A stretch of 64,000 bases of DNA from Eggerthellaceae bacterium. Lineage in GTDB: Bacteria > Actinomycetota > Coriobacteriia > Coriobacteriales > Eggerthellaceae. The stretch spans positions 124,001 to 188,000 of the forward strand of contig CAJTDS010000004.1 of NCBI GenBank assembly GCA_910575165.1, given 5' to 3'. Below the pieces are notes generated by a model. That model was given only the letters and a program-made list of their open reading frames with translations, was not told where the DNA came from and searched no databases. A program made the position numbers and the translations under genes. This document shows, piece after piece, positions 55,344 through 64,000 of this stretch (positions are counted from its first letter, which is position 1; each line of letters opens with the position of its first letter).

Positions 55344-57554
55344 ATGGATGATGAGCTGAACAGGGAGTGCGACGGCGGGCCCGCCTCGGATGAGGGGCGG
55401 GCCTTTCGCGATGGCGATGGTGGCGGCACGGCGCGGTTGACCCATGTGGGGCGGACCTATCCGGAGCTTCGCCGGGCCGAGCGGGGGTTCGCCGAGAGGG
55501 GGCAGGCGGCCGACGAAGAGGGCTCGCAGTTGCCGACGGCGGACGAGGGCGGGTGCGGCGAATCCCAGGCCCAGAAGATCGCCCGCATCAAGCACGAGCT
55601 GGAAAGCGTGCCGGCCCTCCCCGGGGTGTATTTGTGGAAGGATGCCTCCGGCCAGGTCATCTACGTGGGCAAGGCCAAGCAGCTGCGGGCCCGCATGCGC
55701 CAGTACGTGAACTTCCAGGACGAGCGCGCCAAGATACCTCTGCTGGTGGACCAGATCGACTCCTTCGACTACCTGGTGGTGGAAAACGAGCACGAGTCGC
55801 TGGTGCTGGAGAAGAACCTCATCAATCAGCACGCCCCTTTCTTCAATGCCGACTTCAAGGACGACAAGTCCTATCCGTTTATCGCGGTGACCAGGGGGGA
55901 CGTGTTTCCCGCCATCAAGTACACCCGCGAGAAGCATCGCAGCGACACCCGCTACTTCGGCCCCTTCACCGATTCTCGCGCCGCCCGGCGCATGGTGGAC
56001 ATCGCCCGACGCGTGGTGCCCTTGTGCGCCGCCTCCTGCGCCGACTGGCGCCAGCTCAAGCGCCGGCTCGAGAAGGATCCGCTGGTGCTGATGGCGGGGG
56101 AGTGCAATCCCTGCTTCGACGCCCACGTGGGCCTGGGGCCGGGGGCTTGCTGCGGGAGGATCACCCCCGAGGCCTACCGGGAAAACGTCCGGCGTATCGA
56201 GCGGTTCCTGTCGGGCCAGCACCGGGAGTTCCTCGACGAGCTGGCCGCCGAGATGACCGCCGCCGCCGAGGAGCTTGACTTCGAGCGCGCCGCCCGGGTG
56301 AAGGCCCGCATAGACACGGTGAACGCCCTGGCCGACAAGCAGCACGCGGTGTCCGCTCGCAACCTGAGCGCCGACGTGGTGGGATTCTTCCGCGAGGAGA
56401 CTGTGGCCGGCGTGCACGTGCTCATGATCCGCGAAGGGCGCATCATCAACTCCAACGAGTTCGTCCTGAACCGCGGCACCGACGTGCCCGACCAGGACCT
56501 GCTGCGGGCGTTTCTGCTGCGCTACTACGACGCCACCACGTCCATCCCCCACGAGGTGGTGGTGCGGCAGCTGCCCGAGGACGTGGAGGCCATGGAGGCG
56601 TGGCTTACGGAGAAGCTGGCCAGCGCGCACGGGGCCAAGGTGCGCTTCTCGGCGCCCGCCAAGGGCGAGAAGGCTCAGCTTCTGGCCATGGCCGAGAACA
56701 ACGCCAAGCACTCGCTCATGCGCTACAAGGTGCGCACGAACTACGACGACAAGCGCGTCAACGACGCGCTGCTGCAGCTGGAGAGCGCCCTTGCCCTGGA
56801 CAGGCCGCCCATGCGCATCGAGTGCTTCGACATATCCACCATCCACGGCGCCTACACGGTGGCTTCCATGGTGGTGTTCACCGCAGGCAAGCCCGACAAG
56901 AACCAGTACCGGCGGTTCAAGATTCGCGCGAAGCTGGACGAGGCCAACGACTTCCTGTCCATGCAGGAGGTGATGAGCCGGCGCTACTCGCCCGAGCGCA
57001 TGGCCGACGAGCGCTTCGGCAGCAAACCCGACCTCATTATCCTGGACGGTGGAAAGCCGCAGCTCAATGCGGTTCTGGTCATGTTCGAGCAGATGGGCAT
57101 CGACGACATAGCCGTGTGCGGCCTGGCCAAGCGCGACGAGGAGCTGTTCGTGCCGTGGCAGGAGAGCGGTCCGGTGGTGCTGCCGGGCGGGTCGGCCTCG
57201 CTGTACCTGGTGAAGCAGGTGCGCGACGAGGCCCATCGCTTCGCCATCACCTTCCACCGCCAGCTGCGCGGCAAGGGCATGACCGCCTCGGTGCTCGACG
57301 AGGTGACCGGGCTAGGTCCCGTGCGCAAGAAGGCGCTCATGAAGCATTTCGGGTCGTTTCGCAACCTGCGGGCAGCGTCGCTTCAGGACATCGTGGACTC
57401 CAAGGCCGTGCCCGCCGAGGTGGCCGAGGAGCTGTACGTGCTGCTGCGCCATTTCGAGACGCAGCCGTCCCCGACTGCGGGGGACGACTCCGATGGGGGT
57501 GCCGTGGACGAGGGGAATCCCTGTGGCGAAACGGATGCGGGCGAAGTAGTATGA
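55344..57554 (+). CDS. uvrC: excinuclease ABC subunit C
   Basis: 736 residues from ATG 55344. GIY-YIG nuclease near 80-160 (LPGVYLWKDASGQVIYVGKAKQLRARMRQY), UVR domain (AEELDFERAARVKARIDTVNAL), RNase H-like nuclease with CFDISTIHG and LIILDGGKPQLNAV, and C-terminal HhH2 (VTGLGPVRKKALMKHFGS). Makes both incisions in nucleotide excision repair. About 75 acidic residues precede the usual start; GTG 55446 would remove half of them. TATACT at 55330-55335 sits 8 nt before ATG without a ribosome site, so perhaps leaderless. Heads the uvrC-rapZ-yvcK-whiA cluster. Confidence 0.95.
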   Translation: MDDELNRECDGGPASDEGRAFRDGDGGGTARLTHVGRTYPELRRAERGFAERGQAADEEGSQLPTADEGGCGESQAQKIARIKHELESVPALPGVYLWKDASGQVIYVGKAKQLRARMRQYVNFQDERAKIPLLVDQIDSFDYLVVENEHESLVLEKNLINQHAPFFNADFKDDKSYPFIAVTRGDVFPAIKYTREKHRSDTRYFGPFTDSRAARRMVDIARRVVPLCAASCADWRQLKRRLEKDPLVLMAGECNPCFDAHVGLGPGACCGRITPEAYRENVRRIERFLSGQHREFLDELAAEMTAAAEELDFERAARVKARIDTVNALADKQHAVSARNLSADVVGFFREETVAGVHVLMIREGRIINSNEFVLNRGTDVPDQDLLRAFLLRYYDATTSIPHEVVVRQLPEDVEAMEAWLTEKLASAHGAKVRFSAPAKGEKAQLLAMAENNAKHSLMRYKVRTNYDDKRVNDALLQLESALALDRPPMRIECFDISTIHGAYTVASMVVFTAGKPDKNQYRRFKIRAKLDEANDFLSMQEVMSRRYSPERMADERFGSKPDLIILDGGKPQLNAVLVMFEQMGIDDIAVCGLAKRDEELFVPWQESGPVVLPGGSASLYLVKQVRDEAHRFAITFHRQLRGKGMTASVLDEVTGLGPVRKKALMKHFGSFRNLRAASLQDIVDSKAVPAEVAEELYVLLRHFETQPSPTAGDDSDGGAVDEGNPCGETDAGEVV

Positions 57555-57611
57555 CCGTGGGCGGTGCCAAGCGGGCGCGCCTGTAGCGAAACCTAAGACC
57601 GAGGAGGCTGT

Positions 57612-58589
57612 ATGGGCACGACCCAAGTTGCCGACCTGCCGGATATGCCCGAGCTGGTCATCGTCAGCGGCATGAGCGGGGCCGGCCGCACCGAGGCCAT
57701 GCACGCCTTCGAGGATCTGGGCTACTTCTGCGTGGACAACCTGCCCTCGTCGCTCATTGGCAACCTGGTGCGGATGACGGGCATCCCCGGCCAGCCGGAC
57801 GCCCACCGGCGCATAGCCGTGGTGTGCGACGCGCGCAACCGGGATTTCTTCCCCCAGCTGCAAGACGAACTGAAGACCTTGTCCGAGCAGGGAATAAGCT
57901 TCCGCATCCTGTTTCTGGACGCAGAAGACCGCAAGCTGGTGTCGCGCTACAAGTCCTCGCGCCGCCGTCATCCGCTCTGCACCGACGGCACCACCATCGC
58001 CCAGGGCATCGACAGGGAGCGCGACATGCTCTTCGGGCTGCGCGAGAACGCCAGCTTCGTCATCGACACCACCGATATGCTGCCCCAGCAGCTGCACCGC
58101 CACATCCGGGAGCTGTTCGCCCCGGGCACCGAGCAGACGGGGCTTTCGGTGACGGTGTTCTCCTTCGGATTCAAGCACGGCGCGCCCGAGGATGCCGATT
58201 TGGTGATAGACGTGCGCTTCCTGCCGAACCCCTACTACGACGCCGAGCTGAAGCCCCTGACCGGCCTGGACGCGCCGGTGCGCGAGTTCGTCATGGGGCG
58301 CACCGAGACCTCGGAGTTCATGCGCTGCTGGCGGGCGCTGCTGGACTGCGTCATGCCCGGCTACGTGGCCGAGGGCAAGCAGCAGCTGGCCATAGGTGTG
58401 GGCTGCACCGGGGGGCAGCACCGAAGCGTGGCCATCGCCGAGGCCACGGGCGACTACCTGAAGTCGAAGGGCTACCGGGTCTCCACCGCCCACCGCGACC
58501 TGAAGTACGCCGAAGGGGCCGACCGTACCGCCTCCCGCGGGGCTGCCGGCCGGGGCGTTGGCGCCGACGAAGAAGGGGCGAGGTCATGA
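57612..58589 (+). CDS. rapZ: RapZ/YvcJ family nucleotide-binding protein
   Basis: 325 residues. Walker A GMSGAGRTEA near 20-29, DNLP, and the C-terminal signature IGVGCTGGQHRSVAIAE. RapZ is an RNase adapter in E. coli and YvcJ a GTPase of less clear role in Gram-positives, so the activity here is unknown. GAGGAGG precedes ATG 57612. The last 25 residues (after YAEGADRTA) form a variable tail. The stop overlaps the yvcK start by ATGA. Confidence 0.93.
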   Translation: MGTTQVADLPDMPELVIVSGMSGAGRTEAMHAFEDLGYFCVDNLPSSLIGNLVRMTGIPGQPDAHRRIAVVCDARNRDFFPQLQDELKTLSEQGISFRILFLDAEDRKLVSRYKSSRRRHPLCTDGTTIAQGIDRERDMLFGLRENASFVIDTTDMLPQQLHRHIRELFAPGTEQTGLSVTVFSFGFKHGAPEDADLVIDVRFLPNPYYDAELKPLTGLDAPVREFVMGRTETSEFMRCWRALLDCVMPGYVAEGKQQLAIGVGCTGGQHRSVAIAEATGDYLKSKGYRVSTAHRDLKYAEGADRTASRGAAGRGVGADEEGARS

Positions 58590-59713
58590 GTGGCGCGGAG
58601 GCCTTCACCCACGACCCGTCGCTCACGGCGGAGTTCCAGCCGCTGCTCCATGCCGACCCGGTGCTTGATGCAGGCGAGTCGGTGCGGGCGGTGGTCATAG
58701 GCGGCGGCACCGGGGCGCCGGTGTCCATCCGCACGCTTCTTTCCATGGGGGCGCAGACCAGCGCCGTGGTGGCCATGGCCGACGACGGTGGATCCACGGG
58801 CATTCTGCGCGAGGAGGCCGACGTGACGCCGCCGGGGGATATCCGCAAGTGCATCGCCGCCATGGCCGCCGACCCCGACGACCCGCTGACGCGCGCCTTC
58901 AAGTACCGGTTCGCCTTTGCCCGCAACCATACCCTGGGCAACCTCATGATCTCGGCCCTGGAAGACGCCTGCGGTTCGTTTCCCCAAGCCATTCAGATAT
59001 GCGAGCGGCTGCTGCAGGCGCGGGGGCACGTGTACCCCTCCACGCTTGAGCGCGTGTACCTGGAGGCGGTCACCCGCGACGGGCGCGTCATCGAGGGCCA
59101 GGCGGTGGCCTGCCATTCCCGCACCGCCCTGGAGCGCGTGAGCCTGCGCGCCGACGGCCCCATTCGCCCCTACGAGCCGGCCCTGCAGGCCATCCGCGAG
59201 GCCGACCTGGTGGTGCTGGGCCCGGGGTCGCTGTTCACCTCCATCATCCCGAACCTGCTGGTGCCCGGTGTGACCGAGGCCATCCGCGAGTCGAAGGCAG
59301 CCACGCTGTTCGTGTGCTCGCTGGCGGACATGCAGGGGGAGACCTGGGGCCTTACGGCCAAGGAGCATATCGAGGCGCTGCTGGCCCACGGCATGGAGGG
59401 CGCCCTGGATTACGTGCTGGTGCACTCTCCCGAGCCCCTGCGCCCGGAGGACATGGCGTCTGGCCTGTTCAACGCAGTGACCGGCGACGACGACCGCTCG
59501 TCCATAGGGCAGATGGGAGACCTTGAGCTTTCCGGGCGCGTGCGTCCCGTGCGCATCACCTACCAGGACATCCGGTTGGTCCAGGAGGCGGGAGGCCCGC
59601 TGGTGATCGTGCGCAACCTGGTGGACCCCATGCATCCCACCTGGCACTCGCCGACCGCCCTGCGAAACGCGTTCGCGGGGGTGATCCGCCTATGTCGTTC
59701 ACGGCAGAGGTAA
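58586..59713 (+). CDS. yvcK: YvcK/GlmR family gluconeogenesis factor
   Basis: 375 residues. CofD-like fold: VVIGGGTGAPVSIRTLL near 35-51, MADDGGSTGILREE, PPGDIRKCIAAM, NHTLGNLMI, VLGPGSLFTSIIPNLLV. In B. subtilis YvcK (GlmR) binds UDP-GlcNAc and is needed for cell shape on gluconeogenic carbon. Start overlaps rapZ, end overlaps whiA by 22 nt, so the three are translationally coupled. Slightly longer than average at the N terminus (about 30 residues). Confidence 0.93.
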   Translation: MSGAEAFTHDPSLTAEFQPLLHADPVLDAGESVRAVVIGGGTGAPVSIRTLLSMGAQTSAVVAMADDGGSTGILREEADVTPPGDIRKCIAAMAADPDDPLTRAFKYRFAFARNHTLGNLMISALEDACGSFPQAIQICERLLQARGHVYPSTLERVYLEAVTRDGRVIEGQAVACHSRTALERVSLRADGPIRPYEPALQAIREADLVVLGPGSLFTSIIPNLLVPGVTEAIRESKAATLFVCSLADMQGETWGLTAKEHIEALLAHGMEGALDYVLVHSPEPLRPEDMASGLFNAVTGDDDRSSIGQMGDLELSGRVRPVRITYQDIRLVQEAGGPLVIVRNLVDPMHPTWHSPTALRNAFAGVIRLCRSRQR

Positions 59714-60642
59714 AGGAGGAGCTGGCCCGCGTCGCCCCCACGTGCTCGCACTGCGAGAAGGCCACGCTGGCCGCCCTGGTGCGCATCGAGGGCACGCTCT
59801 ACGTGAGCGGCAAAGGACGCTACCGTATGGAGCTGGCCACGGACTCGCCGGCTGTGGCCAGGTTGGCCATCAAGTCGCTGCACGAGATCTACGCGCTCAA
59901 GACCAGTCTGACCATGCGCCGCTCCGTGCTCCACAAGACTCCGAACTACCTGATAGGCGTGCCGACCCAGCCGGGCCTGGCCGAGGCGCTGCGCGATATG
60001 GGCGTGCTCGCGGCCGAAGGGGGGCTGTGCATGGGGGTGGCCGACGAGCTGGTGGCCAAGGAATGCTGCGCCGCCGCCTACGTGCGCGGCGCCTTCCTGG
60101 GCAGCGGCTTCGTGTCGAACCCCCGTGGCGACTTTCACTTCGAGATTTCGGTGGAAAGCGCCGAGCTGGCCGGCGACATCGCCCGCATCCTGCAGCGCAA
60201 GGGCATCAAAGCCCGGGTGAAGCAGCGGCGAAGCTCGCACATGGTGTATCTGAAAAGCGGTGCTGCCATCCTGGAGTTCCTGGCATTCGCCGGCGCCCAC
60301 CAAAGCGCGCTGCACATGGAGGAGGCGCGGGTGGTGAAAAGCCTGCGCAACGACGTGAACCGCCAAACCAACGCCGAGCTTGCCAACCAGGCGAAGGCGG
60401 TGAACGCCTCCATGGACCAGATAGCGGCCATCCGCACGGTGCTCGCCTCCTACGGACCCGAGGAGATTCCCCCCGCCCTGCGGGACTACATGCGCCTGCG
60501 GCTCGCCTATCCCGACGTAAGCTTGAAGGAGCTCGGATCGCGGGCGAACCCGCCCCTGTCGAAGAGCGCGGTCTACCATCGCGTGCGACGCATCGAGTCC
60601 ATGGCCCGCGAGGCCCAGGCGCGCCAGACCGCCCGCCAGTAG
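59692..60642 (+). CDS. whiA: DNA-binding protein WhiA
   Basis: 316 residues. LAGLIDADG-related N domain (SFTAEVKEELARV, CSHCEKATLAALVR; GAFLGSGFVSNPRGDFHFE) and a C-terminal helix-turn-helix (LKELGSRANPPLSKSAVYHRVRRIE). Present across Gram-positives; controls sporulation-type division genes in Streptomyces and affects division in others. It overlaps the 3' end of yvcK by 22 nt. Normal length. Confidence 0.95.
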   Translation: MSFTAEVKEELARVAPTCSHCEKATLAALVRIEGTLYVSGKGRYRMELATDSPAVARLAIKSLHEIYALKTSLTMRRSVLHKTPNYLIGVPTQPGLAEALRDMGVLAAEGGLCMGVADELVAKECCAAAYVRGAFLGSGFVSNPRGDFHFEISVESAELAGDIARILQRKGIKARVKQRRSSHMVYLKSGAAILEFLAFAGAHQSALHMEEARVVKSLRNDVNRQTNAELANQAKAVNASMDQIAAIRTVLASYGPEEIPPALRDYMRLRLAYPDVSLKELGSRANPPLSKSAVYHRVRRIESMAREAQARQTARQ

Positions 60643-60730
60643 TTCCGCCCGTCAACGGCGGCGCGTGTCAAGGGGACATGCCGCCTTCGTTGCGTGTGCG
60701 CCAAGGCCGCGCTTCGCCGCCGGATGACGG

Positions 60731-61660
60731 TTAGACCGCGCCGTCGCCCTTGTCCGCAAAGGTCTCGTAGCCCTCATCGCAGACGATGAGGCGCGCGGCT
60801 TGCGGCAGCACCGTGGCGGTGAACGGGGTGGTCTGCCCCGTCGGCTCCCCGTCGAACTGTACCTCCATGGGCGGGTCGGCATCCACCCGCACCCGGCGGG
60901 CCTTGTGGATCTCGAGCGCGTCGGTGCGGTCGGGGAAGTCCCCCTCGCGGTCCAGGATGCCCGCGATGACGGCCGGGATGAGTTCGAAGGCGTTCTGGGC
61001 CTTCAGCACCACCACGTCAAGCTCTCCGTCGCGGGGCTCGTTCTCGTGGGTCACCGTGATATCGAACTGGATCTTCGAGAAGTTCACCAGAAGGATGCCC
61101 ACCCCCTCGCGCACGATGGGCTCGGCGTCGTCCAGGGAGATGGTGAAGGTGGAGGTTTGGGGCAGGGCGTTGGCGATGGCGGCAGAGAGGTAGGCGATGG
61201 GGCCGAACATGCGCTTGGCGGGCTTCGCGCCCTTCATGATGGTGGCGTCGTAACCGGCTCCGGCCATGATGGAGAAGCCGAACCGCCGCTCGCTGGTCTC
61301 GATGACCCCCAGGTCGAAGTCGAGCACCCGCATCTGACGCACGACCTTCGCCAGGGCATGGGGCTCGAGGGGCGAGTGCAGGTTCAGCGCCAGGATGTTG
61401 GCGGTGCCGGCGGGGAAGGGGAGGATCGGGACGCCCGTTCCCGCCAAAGTGGAGGCTACCGTGGCCACCGTTCCGTCGCCGCCGCTGGCGATGACAGCGT
61501 CGAAGCCAGCTGCCCCGTCGAGCATGGCGGCGATGTCGGTGGTGCCGTCGGTGGAGCGCATCACGATCTCGTCGCCGTCCCGGGATACGGAGCGGACGAA
61601 ATCGTAGATGGCCCCCTCTCCCAGACCGGATGCCAGGTTGTTGATGACGAGCAGTTTCAC
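60731..61660 (-). CDS. diacylglycerol kinase-family lipid kinase
   Basis: 309 residues. DAGK catalytic fold: INNLASG near the N terminus, the nucleotide motif VIASGGDGTVATVASTL near 57-73, PFPAGTANILALNLHSP, and a C-terminal beta domain with VQFDGEP. The family phosphorylates diacylglycerol or related lipids at the membrane; the exact lipid is unknown. GTG 61660 start follows AGAGAGGG on the minus strand. Convergent with whiA and divergent from rnd. Confidence 0.88.
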   Translation of the reverse strand: MKLLVINNLASGLGEGAIYDFVRSVSRDGDEIVMRSTDGTTDIAAMLDGAAGFDAVIASGGDGTVATVASTLAGTGVPILPFPAGTANILALNLHSPLEPHALAKVVRQMRVLDFDLGVIETSERRFGFSIMAGAGYDATIMKGAKPAKRMFGPIAYLSAAIANALPQTSTFTISLDDAEPIVREGVGILLVNFSKIQFDITVTHENEPRDGELDVVVLKAQNAFELIPAVIAGILDREGDFPDRTDALEIHKARRVRVDADPPMEVQFDGEPTGQTTPFTATVLPQAARLIVCDEGYETFADKGDGAV

Positions 61661-61730
61661 AGCAGCCCTCTCTCTTGCTAGAATGGCTCCCAGTATAGCA
61701 ATTCGCCGGGGACGGAAAAGGAAGGTTCAT

Positions 61731-62876
61731 GTGCTCTATATAGCAGACCAGTCGAGCTTCGCGGCTTTCTGCGAACGATCCCGCGGCGCCGAGGTGCTTG
61801 CCATCGACACCGAGTTCCTCCGCGAGAAGACCTACTACGCCAAGCTGTGCCTGCTGCAGCTCGCCACCGACGACGAGGTGGCGGTGGTCGACCCCTTTGC
61901 GCTGCGCACCCTGGACGACCTGGTGCCGCTGCTGCAAGATCCCGGCTGCACGAAGCTGTTCCATTCGGGGACGCAGGACATCGAGATTCTGTACCGGGAA
62001 ACCGGCGCGCTGCCCGTGGGCGTCTTCGACACCCAGGTGGCCGCGGCGCTTCTGGGCCATACGCAGCAGATCGGCTACGGCGCCCTGGTGCACGATGTGT
62101 GCGGCGTGACCATACGCAAGCTCGACTCGTTCACCGACTGGTCGCGGCGGCCGTTGGCGAAATCCCAGATAGAATACGCCTCCGAAGACGTGATCTACCT
62201 GCCGCGGATGTACCGGGCCATGCGCGAGCGCCTGGTTGAGCTGGGGCGGCTGGAGTGGCTCGCCCCGGATTTTCAGGAGCTGGTGGACCCGAAGCGGTTC
62301 GAAGCGGGCGAGCGCGAGCGCTACAAGCGCCTCAAGCGCGCCAACCAGCTCTCGCAGCGCCAGTTGGCCGGGGCCCGCGAGTTCGCGGCGTGGCGCGAGG
62401 TCACGGCCCAGACGCGCAATCTGCCGCGCAAGTGGGTGGCCACCGACGAGCAGATCGTGGAGGCGTGCAAGCGCGAGGCGCGCACCATCGACGATCTGTT
62501 CATGGTGCGGGGGCTTTCCGGCAAGCTGTCCACGGCCGAGGCGCGCACCGTCGCGCGCCTTATGGCCCAGGCTTTCGACTCCGACCCCTCCACCTGGCCC
62601 AAGCTCGACCGGTCTGGGCGAAGCGAGCCCAACGTGGATTTCCAGATCGACCTCATGACCGCGCTGGTGCGGCTTCGCGCCAAGCAGAACGGCGTGGCGT
62701 TCCAGACCCTTGCCAGCCACGACGACATGGTCCGCGTGGCCCGCGGCTACCGCGACGACGTGGACCTTCTGCGGGGATGGCGGCGCTCCTTGGTGGGCGA
62801 GGAGCTTGTCGACCTTGTGGAGGGCCGGCTGTCGCTGTCTCTGAACGGGCAGCGCCTGGAGGTCCATCGACTGTAG
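61731..62876 (+). CDS. rnd: ribonuclease D
   Basis: 381 residues. DEDDy exonuclease: LAIDTEFLREKTYY (D, E), FHSGTQDIEIL (D) and YASEDVIYLPRMY (Y, D), followed by an HRDC domain (QRQLAGAREFAAWREVTAQTRNLPRKWVATDEQIVEA) and a second helical region. Trims tRNA and other RNA 3' ends. GTG 61731 follows AAAAGGAAGG. Divergent from the lipid kinase across a 70-nt gap. Confidence 0.93.
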   Translation: MLYIADQSSFAAFCERSRGAEVLAIDTEFLREKTYYAKLCLLQLATDDEVAVVDPFALRTLDDLVPLLQDPGCTKLFHSGTQDIEILYRETGALPVGVFDTQVAAALLGHTQQIGYGALVHDVCGVTIRKLDSFTDWSRRPLAKSQIEYASEDVIYLPRMYRAMRERLVELGRLEWLAPDFQELVDPKRFEAGERERYKRLKRANQLSQRQLAGAREFAAWREVTAQTRNLPRKWVATDEQIVEACKREARTIDDLFMVRGLSGKLSTAEARTVARLMAQAFDSDPSTWPKLDRSGRSEPNVDFQIDLMTALVRLRAKQNGVAFQTLASHDDMVRVARGYRDDVDLLRGWRRSLVGEELVDLVEGRLSLSLNGQRLEVHRL

Positions 62877-63039
62877 GCTCCGCACCGCCGCGCAGCTCCG
62901 CCGGCGATTTGGGACGGCGTTTGCTGTTGCGGTTCTTTCATGGCGAACACCTGTGCGAATCTTGAATCCCGACGCCGTGCGTATAATAGCGGCAAGAAAC
63001 GAAGCGTGCCCGGACGCCCGGGCGGAAAAGGAGTGCATC

Positions 63040-63708
63040 ATGCACGGCTATATGGGTTACATCGCGCTCATCGTCGCCACGCTGGCCATCGGCGGCCTGT
63101 CCTCGTGGTACGTGAACCACCAGCTGAAGAAATACGAGAAGGTGCCGAACTCCCGCGGCGTCACCGGGGCCGACGTTGCCCGGGGGATGCTCTCCTACTA
63201 CGGCATAGGCGGCGTTCCCGTGCAGCCCGGCGGCCACGGCCAGGACTTCTTCGATCCGCGCACCAACTCCATCACGCTGTCACCGGAGGCCTATTCGGGC
63301 CGCTCCATCACGGCGCTGGCCACCGCATGCCACGAGGTGGGCCATGCCTGCCAGTACGCCCAGGGCTACGTTCCCATGAAGGTGCGCACGGCCATCGTGC
63401 CGGTTGTGAACCTGGCGTCCAACGCCTGGATGTTCCTGTTTCTCATGGGCATCGTCATGAACATCGTGGGCTTGGTGGATGTTGCCATCGTGCTGTACGC
63501 TGTCTCCATCGTGTTCGCCATCGTCACGCTTCCCGTGGAGTTCGACGCATCCCGGCGCGCCATGGCCTACATGGGCTCGGTGGGCATGACCCAGCAGGAG
63601 CAGAGCGGGTCGTTCAGCGTGCTGCGGGCCTGCGCGCTCACCTACGTGGCCGCCGCCCTGGTATCGGTGCTGCAACTGCTCTACCTGCTGTCCCAGCGTC
63701 AGGATTAG
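63040..63708 (+). CDS. YugP-family membrane zinc metallopeptidase
   Basis: 222 residues. An N-terminal TM helix (about 6-24), then ATACHEVGHACQYAQGY with the HEVGH zinc motif near 87-91, two or three more TM helices (about 110-160 and 195-215), and the conserved PVEFDASRRA segment. Family of neutral zinc metallopeptidases (DUF/YugP), substrate unknown. AAAAGGAG is 7 nt before ATG 63040. xseA starts 4 nt after its stop. Confidence 0.9.
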   Translation: MHGYMGYIALIVATLAIGGLSSWYVNHQLKKYEKVPNSRGVTGADVARGMLSYYGIGGVPVQPGGHGQDFFDPRTNSITLSPEAYSGRSITALATACHEVGHACQYAQGYVPMKVRTAIVPVVNLASNAWMFLFLMGIVMNIVGLVDVAIVLYAVSIVFAIVTLPVEFDASRRAMAYMGSVGMTQQEQSGSFSVLRACALTYVAAALVSVLQLLYLLSQRQD

Positions 63709-63712
63709 CCCC

Positions 63713-64000
63713 GTGGCTTACGAGTACGGGCAGATGCCGCTGCAGGGCGCATCGGCGGCGGGAGGCGGGGCGCCGGGCCAGGCGCAACCGGATCAGCCTC
63801 TGAGCGTGTCGGGGGCGATGGCCCTTGCCAAAGGGGCGCTCCAATCCGTGACCGTGCGCCTGGTAGGCGAGGTGTCCGAGGTGTCGGACAAGCCCGGCTA
63901 CAAGGCGGTGTACTTCACCGTGAAGGACCAGCACGCCTCACTGCCCTGCATGATGTGGAACAACCGCTACCGTGCGGCCGGCATCAGGCTGGCGGTGGGG
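63713..64000 (+). CDS. xseA: exodeoxyribonuclease VII large subunit (3' partial)
   Basis: The frame starting at GTG 63713 stays open to the window edge (96 codons). After a Gly/Ala/Gln-rich leader of about 30 residues comes LSVSGAMALAKGALQSVTVRLVGEVSEVSDKPGYKAVYFTVKDQHASLPCMMWNNRY, the N-terminal OB-fold of XseA (compare usual VxGEISN...HxYFxLKD...CVMWR). ExoVII degrades single-stranded DNA. The start follows the peptidase stop by 4 nt with no clear ribosome site; the catalytic domain lies beyond the window. Confidence 0.85.
   Translation, partial: MAYEYGQMPLQGASAAGGGAPGQAQPDQPLSVSGAMALAKGALQSVTVRLVGEVSEVSDKPGYKAVYFTVKDQHASLPCMMWNNRYRAAGIRLAVG

Overview
The window is one contiguous piece of a GC-rich, densely packed bacterial chromosome. 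Gene content points to Actinomycetota, most likely class Coriobacteriia, family Eggerthellaceae (inference). Reasons: Gram-positive regulators (HrcA with a CIRCE-like operator, PyrR with RNA attenuators, a T-box leader, WhiA), a fused SecDF, and an exported Tat-signal flavoprotein reductase next to a multihaem cytochrome and a 12-TM-type LuxR regulator. That last arrangement is characteristic of anaerobic gut Eggerthellaceae. No database search was possible; identities rest on motifs, length and order.

Layout. 1-9.7 kb: Asp23 protein (partial), FakA-like kinase, recG, rsmD, coaD, dGTPase-like HD hydrolase, azlCD, rplS, rnhB, yraN. 9.7-12.3 kb: yifB/comM and dprA. 12.4-16.8 kb: heat-shock and RNA-modification cluster hrcA-dnaJ-rsmE-mtaB behind a degenerate CIRCE. 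16.9 kb: lone rfbB. 18.0-21.1 kb: pyrR-pyrB-pyrC behind a PyrR attenuator; a second PyrR attenuator controls carAB (28.7-33.5 kb). 21.2-24.7 kb: membrane DUF4352-like protein, an HTH protein plus membrane Ser/Thr kinase separated by a long RNA-type hairpin, and a DJ-1/PfpI protein. 24.8-28.5 kb: flavoprotein and multihaem cytochrome divergent from a LuxR regulator. 33.6-37.1 kb: housekeeping sigma factor and RlmKL.

37.26-42.74 kb: a 5.4-kb integrated element inside a tRNA-Met(CAT) gene, bounded by a perfect 46-bp repeat. It has a tyrosine integrase, 11-bp-phased arm-type repeats at both ends, a divergent regulatory switch, an excisionase-like gene, several orphan ORFs and three arrays of iteron-like repeats. 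It carries no recognisable conjugation, capsid or portal gene. This is the best candidate for an undescribed system: a minimal satellite or mini-integrative element.

42.9-64.0 kb: secDF, a TorD-family chaperone with a Cys-rich N terminus, a T-box-like leader and ilvD-ilvB-ilvN-ilvC, two related lipoproteins in a lower-GC patch with a decayed ORF between them, the conserved uvrC-rapZ-yvcK-whiA cluster, a diacylglycerol-kinase-like gene, RNase D, a zinc metallopeptidase and the start of xseA.

Pathways: pyrRBC and carAB supply UMP and share PyrR control. ilvDBNC form the common branched-chain amino acid pathway in one translationally coupled operon. recG, uvrC, dprA, rnhB and xseA serve DNA repair and processing. 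Several genes (azlC, the kinase, the LuxR gene, uvrC) have a -10 box 6-9 nt before the start codon and no Shine-Dalgarno, suggesting leaderless transcripts.
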